Positions 32,698 through 43,895 of a stretch of DNA of 64,000 nucleotides are shown here, piece after piece; within the stretch, counting starts at the first letter, position 1; each line of letters opens with the position of its first letter. The notes beneath the pieces were generated by a model. It saw only the letters and a program-made list of their open reading frames with translations. It searched no databases and was not told the DNA's origin. The stretch covers positions 477,001 to 541,000 of the forward strand of contig JASPKZ010007546.1 of NCBI GenBank assembly GCA_030220185.1, in the 5' to 3' direction. The translations under genes were made by a program, and so were the position numbers. Source of the DNA: Diploptera punctata. Taxonomy: Eukaryota > Arthropoda > Insecta > Blattodea > Blaberidae.

Positions 32698-32835
32698 CCA
32701 TATTAGAATAACATGAAGTTTAATAATTTAGTTTGAGGACGACTGACTTACCAGGTAAAAATTATATAATTAACATCTTATTACACAATCTCAACGGTCC
32801 TTTAATATGAATTTCAAAAGTGTTGATATGAACGT

Positions 32836-32868
32836 ACGGGTTCGATAGTGACAGTGAGTTAGTTAGTT
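32836..32868 (+). mobile_element. LINE A 3' terminus after the Penelope insertion
   Basis: CGGGTTCGATAGTGACAGTG followed by (AGTT)n is the LINE A 3' end displaced from its body at 31645-32235. Confidence 0.85.
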
Positions 32869-32930
32869 AGTTAGAAGAAACAGTATATTTTGATTTATGC
32901 TTTCATTGCCGGAGTTATTTTGATGATCTT

Positions 32931-33197
32931 GAACTTCTTCAAAATTTCCGGGCTATTAGCCGTGTTCTTGAGGCTTGAAGTTCCCTGACATTTCGCTCGA
33001 GACTGCGTCTGGCATCCTCAAGTGTTGCCTTGAGACAACCCTTGAGGATGCCGGACGCACTCTCTGGCCAAACGTCGGGTAACTTCAAGACAACCCTTGA
33101 GAATGCCAGACGCAGTCTCTGGCGAAACGTCGGTTAATTTCAAGCCTGAAGACCGCGGCCAACAGCCGGAAATCTTTTTCAAGATCATCATTAATGT
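32931..33197. repeat. Fold-back with three hammerhead-like modules (Penelope-type)
   Basis: Two direct modules at about 33040-33075 and 33100-33135 read TTGAGRATGCC..ACGCA.TCTCTGGC followed by RAAACGTCGG. A third sits inverted at about 32975-33020. Each has a CUGANGA-like box, a stem II (GCCAGA/TCTGGC) and a GAAAC box. The flanks (GATGATCTTGAA left, TTCAAGATCATC right) are also inverted. This is the terminal structure of Penelope-like elements; function is unproven. Confidence 0.5.
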
Positions 33198-33489
33198 ATT
33201 TACGAGTTTCAGAAGAAACGCATCTACATTGCTACGTTTAAAGCTGTAGTAGCAATTAAAATTGTTACTTTTGCAAGATTTTTTTTCAATTAGTTACTAA
33301 AAAAGGAGCAAAATTGAGATAATGTTCAAAATGTTCCAATATAAATGTGAATCACTGTATTTTTTAATAATTCATTGTTTTAGTTTCTGGATCTCCTGCC
33401 CGTCTCAATTAAGCACGAACGAATGATTTTTTGTAAATAAATATGTAGTTATTAAAATAATTGATTATAATAAGTAGGTAAGTGGCACT

Positions 33490-34381
33490 CGAAAGAGCAT
33501 TAAGTTTTAGTATTATGATTTGTCTTTTATCAGTTCGTTCAACGATCCCGTCCATCTTCTGCATTGTTTGTAATGGTATCGCTCGCATTTTTGTTCACAT
33601 ATCTTGCATTCACACGGATCACTCAGTTGGTGGAATTTCGTATTTTTGCACATTTTATGGTGATATTCATGTGTTGCTAGGCCTATGATTGCGTGTCTTT
33701 GTGGTTGGTTGCTTCCGGTCCAATCCCTGTTCACCATGGCGTCTGAGGAGTAGAACTCTTCGTCGATCTCTTTTTTTCCTTCAGTTTCTTTTTTTCCGTG
33801 ACTTTCTTATATGGCTCCGTTGTTGGCAGTAGTATCCTTTGTCTCAGGTCCTCTAGGAAGTAGGTTTCTCTGGCTAGCATATAAGCCATTCTATTTGGTA
33901 TGTATTTGCTTGCATCTAATGCCTCTTTGATGGATCTTGCTTTCACTTTTTCTAACCTCTCCAAATCGCTGGTCGATAGTTTCTCCCATATCAGTTGTAT
34001 CCCGTAGGTGGCGATCGGGGTGATCACTGATACGAAACATTCCATAGCTGTGTCTAATTTTAATGCTGTAATGTGATATGGTACATATCTCTTATAGCTG
34101 CTGCTGCTGCTCTCTCCTGCACATATGCACTGAAAGACTTTGTTGTTGGCTGCAGTGTTATGCCTAAGTATTTGAATTTATTCACCATTCTTATCGGTTC
34201 TTCTCCTAGTTTTAGATTATCACTTGTCGCTGTTCTTTCCCCTTTCCGGAAAACCATTTGTACGGTCTTGTTGCTGTTTACCGTGAACTCATTTTCCGTA
34301 GCCCATCGTTGTATTGCGTCTATGCCTTGTTGTAATTCTTCTTTGTTTTCTGCCCCAATGGCCATTTCGAGGATTCGTTGA
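33490..34381 (-). pseudogene. LINE family E reverse transcriptase C-terminal half
   Basis: Minus-strand frames give a segment just after the RT active site (AIGAENKEELQQGIDAIQRW, FKYLGITLQPT), then PIATYGIQLIWEKLS with LERLEKVKARSIK, then a Cys/His-rich tail (H-H-K-M-C...C-E-C-K-I-C-E-Q-K-C) at 33560-33640. At least two frameshifts (near 34050 and 33740) separate these parts. The C-terminal Cys/His cluster sets it apart from families A-D. The break at 34381 lies right at the expected YADD box, so it is 5'-truncated. Confidence 0.75.
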
Positions 34382-36440
34382 TAAAATAATACATTACTTT
34401 TATAATAAATTCTTACAATTTGAGACGATATAGGGCCTAATGAAATAAGTTAGAGATTTTTAAAATGTTACTCTTTTATCGTAACTGTTAAGTCATAGTT
34501 AAGAGTAAAGAGCGGAAGACAGTTTGAAAACTCTTGTATATACTAGGCCTAATAAACAATAGCCTAGGTTTTGACTTTATTGCTCCATTTGCTGATGGCG
34601 CTATTGCAAGATTGAAATTATTATTTTAGCAGCATGAATATTTGAAAGGTAAAGTGGAATCCGTGAGATATTTTTCTTGCTAAGATATTCATCAGAAATT
34701 CAAGCTATGATACGCCTCGTTAAAAAAAAAAAGTCCCATGAAAATTTAATATCCTCTGGGAGGGGGGACATTCTTGTAAACATGAGCGGGTTGAACCCAA
34801 GTAAGCGCAATATTAAATGCCAGTTGCAAGAAGTTGGAATCTCAATGGATGTTACCTCACTATTGTAAAGTTTGCAGTACTACCTGATACGTTTTACTTA
34901 CCCACTGCAGTATGTCGAAATCTATATATTAATACGTGAAGAAAAAACTTTGTACCCCTTTTTAGGCACATTGCGCGCACGGAGGAGTCAGACATTTGGC
35001 ATAATTAAAGTTCATATAGAGAAGGAGTACACAAAAGTAAAATGTATGTATAATAAGTCTTACAAATAAATTAAATTAAACAAAATAAAATAAATTGTCT
35101 CTAAAGAATTTATGTGTATTACTCATTAATTTGTGTACTCACTTCGTTTACGTTCATACTGAAAGTGCATTGTTGTAAAAAAAAATTGTGCAACATCAAT
35201 GTAACATTGACTTACTCTCCCGTATTTATTATTAGTGGTTTAAAAAAAAGTAAGTACATTTTATTACTTTAATTACACCCTGCCTAATCTTGGTTTCAGT
35301 AATTTCATTACATTTTTTTTAATACTTAGATATTCGCACCTACTTCCATTGTGCCTCGACATAGAACATTAACGGGTCGGAGTGAGAGACATAGAAGTTA
35401 AGAAGAAGGGATATATATTCCCGTACACATAATAATTCGCCAAATGCAAATTTAAATAGTATACAAATGTTGCGTTATTGTTTTTTAAATATGGCTTAGC
35501 CAAGCTATACCACATATTTCCTATCGTTCGTATTTTTTAACTAAGTCGAAAATGAATGCATAATTCATTATGTATTTGTGACAAACTTAAAAATTTAATG
35601 AATTGTGGTCTAATTTCGACCGCTGGGCGACCACTAGTAAAAATAATTATTGTCTTGATATGTACATAGTTATAACAGACAAACGGTCAAGTTTTTCAAC
35701 ATCCGGCAATTTCTGGAGCTAATTTTGTAACATTTATGTATAATGTTTTATCTAAATTTCGAGTAAGTAAAATTATTTTCGAAATGGAGGCAATTAGTTT
35801 ATAGGATATAGTGAAACTGACTCAGCCAAAGGCTACTTCGATGAATACGTGTTTGAAGCATCCTTACTTACCGTTAGTATACGTTTGTATACAGGTTCGT
35901 ACAAATCAACACAAATTATTTACATTAGAAGCATTGGAAGTGAGACTTAAAGGAGGGTTAAAATATTTATGGCCGGATATTTGCTGAAAGCCTGAATTTC
36001 GAAACTATTTCGTAAAACAATTTCAGTCCTTTCAACACAGATAATTTTACTTCATAAAGTGAATACTCGTGTCCGGTAGGTCGAAGAATGAAATGAAGCC
36101 CATATTATTGAAAACCTTTGATATTACAAGGATGCGACAGAACAGGCCTGTTAAACCATCAAAGGGACAGTTGAAATAGTCTAGAACAGAATGGATGGCA
36201 TTAATATGGTTAAGTGATGGAATGAAGTTCTTTGCAAATTAAAATGGAAGAAAGCTCATAAAAACCTGTCCAACCTCTAGTTCGTTCTCCTTCAACCCCA
36301 CATGGAATGACCGAGACGCGATATCAGGACACTAGTGAGGAGGATGAGTTTCTAACTCCTTTTATCATATTCTTACACGATCGATAAGAAATGTTACAAA
36401 GATTACCAACTCCATTTAACGCCAGAAATGTGTCTGATAA
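34382..36440. other. Two kilobases without a recognised element
   Basis: Small open frames occur (34677-34868, 34872-35069) but match nothing I know and have no partner elsewhere in the window. This is the longest stretch without an identifiable repeat and may be single-copy DNA. Confidence 0.45.
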
Positions 36441-36444
36441 TAAC

Positions 36445-36600
36445 TTTTTTAAGGCTGAGTTCATCCAGGGTCACGGTGACGCCAGAAGGCATTAGTCAAA
36501 TTTGAAATGTTCTGACCCCATCAGGACTCGAACCCGTTTTCCTCTGGTTTGTATCATATTGATTTAAACCAATTCCCTAACACCGTGTCCCAATGTTGGA
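36445..36600 (-). mobile_element. tRNA-derived SINE (family 3), old fragment
   Basis: The minus strand carries GGGTTCGAGTCCTGATGGGG (box B and following bases), parallel to GGGTTCGAGTCCCGGTGGGG of the better copy at 39037-39340. Box A is degraded. Confidence 0.6.
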
Positions 36601-36676
36601 CGATTTAAAGCTAAAGTCGAATGAAAAGAATATTACAAATATTTTCTAAAATATTATACATGTTACTGTTGCTTAA

Positions 36677-37478
36677 CTTAATTACTTACTTACTCACTGG
36701 CACTATCGAACCCGTAGGTTCATGGCCGCGCGGACATAAGCTCTCCATACATCCCTATCCTGAGCTAATGCTTTCCAATCATTCCCTGTAATCTACTTCC
36801 CTCAAATCATAGTTAATGTTGTTCTCCCACCTCATTCTTGGTGTACCAACTGGGCGTTTTCCCTCTGGCTTTCCTACAAGAAGCTTCCATGCACGTCTTT
36901 CATTCCCCATACGCGCAACATGTCCTGCCCATCGCAGTCTACGAGACTTAACTGTTCTTATTATATCTGGCTTCCTATAAAGACAATGTAGTTCATTGTT
37001 ATGTAGTCTTCTTCATTCACATGTCTGTTCATCTCTCTTTGGTCCAAAAAATTTTCCTAAGAACTTTATTCTCAAATACTCGTAATCTCCTTTTCTCCCT
37101 TAAAGTAAGAGTCCATGTTTCGCACCCATATAATATAACTGGTAGAATAATAGTTTTATATATTTTCAGCTTAACGTTTTTTTGAAAGGAGTTGGGACAT
37201 CAAAAGTCTCTGCAATGCATAATAGCATGCATTTCCAGAATTGAGCCTATGTTTAATGTCCTTGTGCATCTCATTCCTATTTGTGATTATTGTTCCTAGG
37301 TATTTGAATTCAGCCACTTCCTCAAAATTTCCCTCATTTGTCATTAGCTGTCCATTTCCATTATATACTGAATTTCTACGTGTGACCATATATTTAGTTT
37401 TACTGATATTTACTTCCAGTCCTAATTTCTTAGTGTTACTCAATAGTGTGTGCGTGTTGGCCTTTAGTATCTCCTTGC
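36677..37478 (-). mobile_element. LINE A 802-bp copy with a 15-bp TSD
   Basis: Bounded by GTTACTGTTGCTTAA (36662-36676) and GTTACTATTGCTTAA (37479-37493), one mismatch. It extends further 5' than the other LINE A copies, into KLGLEVNISKTKYMVTRR and FKYLGTIITNRNEM (37171-37443). An extra T in a poly-T run near 37180 (seven T versus six at 26520) breaks the frame. No active-site YADD remains. Confidence 0.92.
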
Positions 37479-37649
37479 GTTACTATTGCTTAAACTTACA
37501 GTTATTAATGTGCAGTCATACATTGCAATAGTATTTGTAATAAATTGAGATTGATTTTTTATAGTCAATTGACAAAATACTAATCGTACTGCAATTTCAA
37601 GTATACTTTTTATAATATATCAATGACTGTTAGTTTATCTAATAATTAA

Positions 37650-38306
37650 TATGTCTATGTTCAATTGTGAGGAAGAGTCTGAATTCAAATACCTAGGAAC
37701 AATAATCACAAATAGGAATGAGATGCACAAAGAAATTAAACATAGATTCAATTCTGGAAATGCGTGCTCTTATGCATTACAGAGACTCTTGTCGTCCCAA
37801 TTCCTTTCAAAAAACATGAAACTGAAAATATATAAAACTGTTATTCTACCAGTTATATTATATGGATACAAAACATGGACTCTTACTTTAAGGGAGGAAA
37901 GGAGATTACGTGTATTTGAGAATAAAGTTCTTAAGAAAATGTTTGGACCAAAGAGAGATGAAAGACAGGTGAATGGAGAATACTACATAACAATGAACTA
38001 CATGGTCTTTATAGGAAGCCAGATATAATAAGAACAGTTAAGTCTCGTAGACTGCGTTGGGCAATACATGTGGCACGAACGAGAAATGAAATACGTGCAT
38101 GGAAGCTTCTTGTAGGAAAACCAGAGGGAAAACGCCTAGTTGATAGACCAAGAATGAGGTGGAAGAATAACAGTAACCATGATTTGAGGGAAGTAGATTA
38201 TAAAGGGAATGATTGGAAAACATTAGCTCAGGATAAGGTTGTATGAAGAGCTTATGTCCGCGCGGCCATGAACCTACGGGTTTGATAGTGCCGGTGAGTT
38301 AGTTAC
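37650..38306 (+). pseudogene. LINE A copy, plus orientation
   Basis: The open frame 37651-38028 carries SEFKYLGTIITNRNEMHKEI, NACSYALQRLLSSQFLSK, ILYGYKTWTLTLREERRL and FGPKRDERQ. A deletion then shifts the frame, and the C-terminal basic block follows. It ends GGTTTGATAGTGCCGGTGAG. It is the mirror partner of the copy 170 bp away at 36677-37478, an inverted LINE pair. Confidence 0.85.
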
Positions 38307-38344
38307 TTAAAATGGCAAGCCTTCACAGCCGGTGTCTTCATTAC

Positions 38345-38437
38345 TGTTTGGTTCGTCTTCCGGGCTAAATGTAGTAGACGAAATGTTGAGTTTCAAGAAA
38401 ATTGGACCATGGCCATTTAGCCCGAAAGACAAACCAA
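38345..38437. repeat. Short inverted repeat
   Basis: GGTTCGTCTTCCGGGCTAAA (38350 region) is inverted as TTTAGCCCGAAAGACAAACC (38414 region) around a loop of about 45 bp. The origin is unknown; the layout resembles ends of Penelope-type repeats. Confidence 0.6.
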
Positions 38438-38829
38438 AAAGGAATTATTTTGTTACTACATATTTTGAATTACTACTATTTCTATTTTATATTGAAACAG
38501 GTCTAATATTTTGTATTATAAACGAGCCAGTGTATTCTAATAATATTTATGTGTCTTTTTGTATAGGTTGTCGAATCAGTACATATCTATATAGGCCTAC
38601 TGGTTTAAAAGTAATGAAATTCAGTAAAATATAAAATAATTATGGAGGTAGTGAGATTAAAAGCGTTTTATGAATTCATTCCCAAATTCCGTCTCAATTA
38701 TGCTTCTGTTATATATTCAGTATCTTATCTCATGCTTTCTAGAACTTCATAATTTTACTTATATTTAACGTAAGTAATACATTGAAGGCGTATATTACGT
38801 TTTAAACGTAAGATATTCATTTGACTATT

Positions 38830-39816
38830 GAACTCATGCCCCAAATGTCAATCAATGACCAATCACGTTTCAATGAATTTTGATTTACAACCAATCACAG
38901 TCGTTTTTCATCTCGATTTTATCACTTTCATTTCATCAAGTGGCTCCCAGATTGTTTGTATAGTGGACGAATGTAACCAGATTCTGCTTGTGAGATATAA
39001 TAGAAAAACATTCGTAGCAATTGTTTATAGTAAAGTAAAGTGATCCCACGACAGGCCTCGAGAGGCCACTTGGCGTAGTGGGAGGTTAAAAGCTCCCCCA
39101 TTTTCTGGACAATCGGCACTTGATGCCAGCCGGGTTGTCAGCCCTGCGTGACGGCCGCCTTTACCCCAGAACAAGCGTCTGGTACTCATTTCCATTAGAG
39201 GCTGAGTCGTCCGCAGGACCATGGTGCCGCCAGAGATTTTGGGTCAGTTTAAAAATCCTGACCCCACCGGGACTCGAACCCTCGATCTCTTCCGGCTTGT
39301 AGCGCAGTGCCAACCACTACACCTACGGCGTGCCCCTTCAAAAAATAAACCAATGTTTGCACTTTCTTAAACGTATTGTTTCCCAGGAATTGAAACGTAT
39401 GGTTCCAGGAATACGTTGCAGAAAAAATATATAATTGACGTGTTTACATCATAGGACATCAAAAGTTAATTAAATAACCTGTAGTGATGTGTTTCATTTT
39501 TTCTCCACTAGGGTACATTCTTACAATATTGCAATCCTTTGGCAATAAATAATATGATCTGGTTGCAGTGATGAACAAATGAAACATAGTAAACGTTTCT
39601 CATTTGTTTTCAAAAAACATCGTCGTTTACATTAAATATATAAATATTTTAAAATAACTATATTTATATAATGATTTGTGAGTAAACAGCTTAATTTTAT
39701 TCGTTAAATAGTCCTAACAAATGCCACTCTTGATTTCCAAATTCTCTAGATAAATTCACTCCTTACTTCGTGAGTCGTGAATTTATCGATAATTTGGAAA
39801 TCACTCGTGGCATTAC
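38830..39816 (-). repeat. Dispersed repeat E, copy 2, with a terminal hairpin
   Basis: Reverse complement of 5283-5990, split by the SINE at 39037-39340. Its end at 39719-39816 is a nearly perfect fold-back: AATGCCACTC, GATTTCCAAATT and ATAAATTCAC pair with GTGAATTTAT, AATTTGGAAATC and GTGGCATT. This suggests a DNA element with an internally repeated terminus. Confidence 0.65.
39037..39340 (-). mobile_element. tRNA-derived SINE (family 3)
   Basis: Reading the minus strand from 39340: GGGGCACGCCGTAGGTGTAG, then a box-A-like TGGTTGGCACTGCGC, then GGGTTCGAGTCCCGGTGGGG (box B), then a body that ends near a TTTACTTTAC-type tail at 39030-39040. It interrupts dispersed repeat E, so it is younger. 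No clear TSD. Confidence 0.8.
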
Positions 39817-40477
39817 TTGTGTTAAAATTCCCTGTTGTTACTAGAAACTATCCTTTAATTTGACAAATTTTGTTGTTCTTTTTTTTCTGATTTCCTTCAA
39901 TTGTCAATGCTGGATTGGAATGTCATTAACAGAACCTATTTCACCATAAAAAATATTTAATAAGAATACAGAAATTAAATACCTAAATGAACATCCACTG
40001 AACACAATAAAAAATAGACACGATGTGTCAGTACATTTTAAAGCGAGTATAAATAAACAAGAATGAAAATGATATGAAATACACTATTTCCTATCCTATT
40101 GATATTTTAATTAGGGATATTCTTGACTTAATGGTACCCAGTACATGAGCTTGGTATCGTGTTGTAATAATAGAACAATCAGCCACCAGCGGGCACAATC
40201 AAGATATTGGTAACCCTGGAGAATTGGAGGCCAAATGGCGAGTTAATTCCGATATCAGTTATTGACAATTGATTCCACGTATAGATAGCGTTTTAGCCAC
40301 TATACTTACTCTATGGAATGATACCTATAATAATCATTAGTCTGCAACTATTTTCGCATTTTTTGGATCCTTACTTTCATAGCCCTAAAATAATTATGAA
40401 CGCATACGAGGTAGAACAGAACTCCACATACAGACTTTCAGTGGTTTACAATTATTGATTATTTCGATATAAAATAA
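39817..40477. other. Unassigned interval
   Basis: No gene or shared repeat recognised. Confidence 0.4.
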
Positions 40478-40935
40478 ATAATAGTTTTAAAAAACTAAAA
40501 GAACACGCTTTATTAGAAAACTAAAAAATGAAAAATAATTTTAATTTCCAATACGCTTGGGATAAAATAAAGTGGTCAAAAAAATCATCTCCAACACATA
40601 TAGAATAAAATTAGAGTTATCAACAAAAGGAAAATAATTTTACCATCAAAAGCGTGGGGTGCTCTATATCAATTAATATATTTGATAATAAACATATATT
40701 GGTAAAAGTAAGCTCTCTAAGAAGAAAATGTAAAAATCATAAAAAGCACCCCACGCTTTTGATGGTAAAATTATTTTCTTTTTGTTGATAACTCTAATTT
40801 TATTCTATATGTGTTGGAGATGATTTTTTTGTTGACAATTTTTTTTATCCCAAACGTATTGGAAATTAAAATTATTTTTCATTTTTTAGTTTTCTAATAA
40901 AGCGTGTTCTTTAAGTTTTTTAAAACTATTACTTA
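40478..40935. repeat. Fold-back palindrome, copy 2
   Basis: Arms 40478-40663 and 40745-40935 are inverted (AACACGCTTTATTAGAAAAC against GTTTTCTAATAAAGCGTGTT; TTTTACCATCAAAAGCGTGG against CCACGCTTTTGATGGTAAAA). Confidence 0.85.
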
Positions 40936-41044
40936 TTTTTTATTTTTTAGTTTTAATATTTTACAGAATAAGGTACAAATGTAAATATCTTTAAATTCGA
41001 TACTATTGTAGTATGAGCTAAAGTAATACACTTCTATAAAAAAC

Positions 41045-41128
41045 CCTCCAAGCCGGATTTGAACCAGCGACGTATGGATTATTGAAATTATATACCATTA
41101 AGAGTTCACTGCTCTACCAACTGAGCTC
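41045..41128 (-). tRNA. tRNA-Tyr-like pseudogene, 5' acceptor lost
   Basis: GCTGGTTCAAATCCGGC gives a sound T arm and box B, and GAGCTCAGTTGGTAGAGC gives the D arm. The 5' acceptor strand has been deleted relative to copy 1, and the anticodon region reads ACTCTTAAT rather than ACTGTA. The intron-like segment is kept. Not expected to yield a functional tRNA. Confidence 0.65.
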
Positions 41129-41839
41129 TTACGATTGACTAAAAGCTCGACAAGTCCGCAACCTATTATACCAGTTTTCATTTTTTTGATTTTCGGATGA
41201 TTCTGGCCAGGATTTTAGAAACAAAATATGAAATTATTATATTGTCACGGGTCCTCTGCACGTATACAAAGTTTCAAGTCGATCCAATGTTTCTAAGTGG
41301 GTGAAAATCGCGTTGAAAGATTCCGTTACATTGATACAAAAAACACTTTTTTTTATTTTCTGATGATTATGGCCAGGATTTTAGAAAATAAATATGAAAT
41401 TATTGTATTGTCACGGGTCCTCTACAAGTATACAAAGCTTCAAGTCGATCCAATGTTTCTAAGTGGGTGAAAATCGCGTTGAAAGATTCAATTACATTGA
41501 TACAAAAACACTTTTTTTGATTTTCTGATGATTATGGCCAGGATTTTAGAAAATAAATATGAAATTATTGTATTGTCACGGGTCCTCTACAAGTATACAA
41601 AATTTCAAGTCGATCCAATGATTTTAAGTGGGTAAAAATCGCGTTGAAAGATTCCGTTACATAGATAGATAGATAGATAGATACAGGTCAAGCTAATATA
41701 AAGCGTGTAAAAACACATATACTCAGGTCACTTACGTACAGAGTAATGTGCTATTTCGTAGCTTGTTCTATGAATCCAGATAAAGTAAGTTCTAATAGAT
41801 TAAATACAATATTAATCAACTGAAGATTTAACTTGAAGT

Positions 41840-42192
41840 AGGTATAACTCGCTCACTATAACCTTGCGCGTCCGTGACGTCACTGTTTCACATAGGGGAA
41901 AAGAATAATTGGTACTACTACTGACTTAAAAACATCGGTTTCCCCTGTTATCAATGAAAAGGTATTTAAATGTGAATGTGTATTTAGAAGTGATTCTAAG
42001 TTAATTTATCGCGTATAGAAAACGACAATAACTATCTCAACATTGATGCAATCTACAGAGACAGCGTTTTATTTCAGATCTATACTAGGGGTTGTAATGT
42101 AGAGGGAGAGGTAGCCCTTAGGCTATAAGACGACAAATAAGTAATGGTCCACACCAGCGAGATAAGAGTGCGCTAAGTATAACGTACTGCAA
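41840..42192 (+). repeat. Unassigned dispersed repeat F, copy 1
   Basis: Colinear with 47445-47580 plus 47975-48190: TCCGTGACGTCA, AATTGGTACTACTA, TATCGCGTGTAG/TATCGCGTATAG and ATACTAGGGGTTG.AATGTAG. No coding potential. Confidence 0.6.
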
Positions 42193-42204
42193 AAATAATT
42201 CTTC

Positions 42205-42640
42205 TTCTTCTTCTACTCCGTACGAGTATTAAACCTTATTGGTTCCTTCCAGTTCCAAGTATCATAGTTGCTGTGTCCATCTCTTTCGTAGGCGTCCCTG
42301 ATCTCTTTTCCCTCTTCTCGGTTGAAAGTTAAACATTTCCAAGGTAATCTGTTGGATCCATTCTGCTGACGTGTTCATACAATTTTCTCCTAAACTCTTC
42401 TACTTTAACTATCGAATTGAATTTTTGTAGTTCTTTACGAATATCTTCATTTCGTTTTTTATCCGTTAAAGTGTATCCTCCCCAAATCGTAAATACTTCA
42501 TTTCTGCGGCTTCAATTATTGTAATAAATTGTCTGTTTATTCAGATTCCACATTTTTGAGCCATACAATATTGCAGACACAGCTAATACTTCATAAAATT
42601 TTAAATGTGTTTATTCATAACTGCAATACAAATATTACAG
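42205..42640 (-). pseudogene. RTE-like LINE fragment (family B)
   Basis: Minus-strand translation gives LAVSAILYGSKMWNLNKQT, then LTDKKRNEDIRKELQKFN and a RRKLYEHVSRMDPTDYLG block, matching the C-terminus of the 57151 element in layout. It ends in a (GAA)n tail at 42205-42215 (TTCTTCTTC on the plus strand), like the copy at 508-1115. Two or more frameshifts. Confidence 0.7.
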
Positions 42641-42649
42641 GAATAATGA

Positions 42650-42860
42650 AACAGACCAGGACACTCATTTATTAAAATCGTGCAGCACACGTTCCAATAT
42701 TATATGTATTGTTACTCAGTTTAAAGCAGCTGTTCGAAATGTCGACACTCATAATCACGACAAAGTCTACAGCGACGCACCATGAACTATCGCATAAGCT
42801 CTAGCATTGCAAGCGATTGACGCAAATATATAAATATTTGGCTCAACTGCACTACTACTA
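42650..42860 (-). pseudogene. Mariner-type transposase C-terminal relic
   Basis: The minus strand reads LAMLELMR...RCRLCRDYECRHFEQLL then a stop. This resembles the usual end of DUF4817/mariner-related insect transposases (a Cys-rich segment, then G/R-H-F-E-x-L-L-stop). No catalytic part is preserved. Confidence 0.35.
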
Positions 42861-43765
42861 TCTCAAAACTTTTCTGTTATATTGTTGTAAACTATAGCTT
42901 TTGTTCTGTATTTACCATCATTTTCTAATATTTTAAAACGTTTTAAAACAATTTTTATAACATTATTAGACAATTTTAAAGTATTTATTTAAATACGCAA
43001 ATCGCAATATTATTAGACTGTTAAACTGTTGACGCTAACTGCTATTTTCTCCACAGAGTATATTACTTAGTCTATGATTTTTCTACCGCTGTTTTGGGTT
43101 ATCGCTGTTTGGATCAGCGTTAGGGAGTGATAAGTAAGTGTACACCCATTTTTAATAAACGTTTGGTAACTCACTATGATGTTTGTGGGTTATCATTCAA
43201 TGATAACGTTATCGCTGCTACTTCTAACTGCTACAGTGTATTCGCAGTCTTTGCAGTTTTGAGATAGTGTAAGTGCAGTTTTTCCTATAATTTTTGTCGA
43301 TACCTGTTACCATGTCTATTTTCTCAAATCAAATTGATGTATTCCAGCCTATGCGATTCTTCTTATTTTTTTAACGTAACTGAGTTATACAACTTTAGCT
43401 TGGAAATTATTTGTAGTGAGACTCATTGCTTTTAGGATTATAAAATTGGCGAAAATTCAGGTTCTTTAAATGAATATATTTTTAAGGAAATAGGTTTTCA
43501 CATATAAAATTGAAAGTCATTATTGCTTGATGTCCTTTTGTAGCTGACAATTTTGTAAGTGTTGGGTTGAATTCTTTACAAGTAACAATTACAAAATCGT
43601 CATTTGTGATGTTAAATGTATTGAAAGAAGATATTTCTATAGTCATGGAGATGGTGATGCTAAAACCGTACAGTACACCATAAGTAAAAAGAGAATGGAA
43701 ATCAATTGAATTGGCCTTTACTTGATGAAAATCCATAACTTATTTAATTAAATACAAATAAAACT
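42861..43765. other. Unassigned interval
   Basis: An 84-codon minus-strand frame (43482-43736) has no recognised family. No shared repeats. Confidence 0.4.
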
Positions 43766-43768
43766 GTA

Positions 43769-43895
43769 AGTCTTATGTGATTTTCATATTTATTAAAATA
43801 TAAATTAGTTACAGGCGAAGAAGATACAAAGTATCGAAACAACTATAACTAATTTATATTTTAATAAATATGAAAATCACATAAAACTTTAAGTT
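43769..43895. repeat. Inverted repeat with hammerhead-like core
   Basis: Arms of about 40 bp (GATTTTCATATTTATTAAAA and TTTTAATAAATATGAAAATC) flank GGCGAAGAAGATACAAAGTA then TCGAAACAAC. The centre has a GAAGA box, a stem II GATAC/GTATC and a GAAAC box, the layout of Penelope-associated hammerhead motifs. The CU of the first box is not intact. Confidence 0.5.

Larger units (their letters stand above)
32236..32825 (+). mobile_element. Penelope-like element fragment with TSD
   Basis: Flanked by the direct repeat TATGAACGTA (32226-32235 and 32826-32835); removing the insert rejoins LINE A at its 3' end. Inside, an inverted repeat of about 55 bp (left TACTTGGTCAGTCGTCCTCA, right TGAGGACGACTGACTTACC) encloses a GIY-YIG endonuclease remnant. 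Terminal inverted or partial repeats plus a GIY-YIG domain are characteristic of Penelope-like retroelements. The reverse transcriptase is missing, so this is a short dead copy. Confidence 0.75.
40478..41711. mobile_element. Palindrome/tRNA composite element, copy 2
   Basis: Same order of parts as copy 1: palindrome 40478-40935, tRNA-Tyr-like 41045-41128, right segment 41170-41711 ending AAGCTAATATAAAGCGTGTA. Here the right segment holds three tandem units of about 165 bp (ATTTTCTGATGATTATGGCC starting near 41190, 41353 and 41518) and a short (GATA)n run at 41662-41682. Confidence 0.75.
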
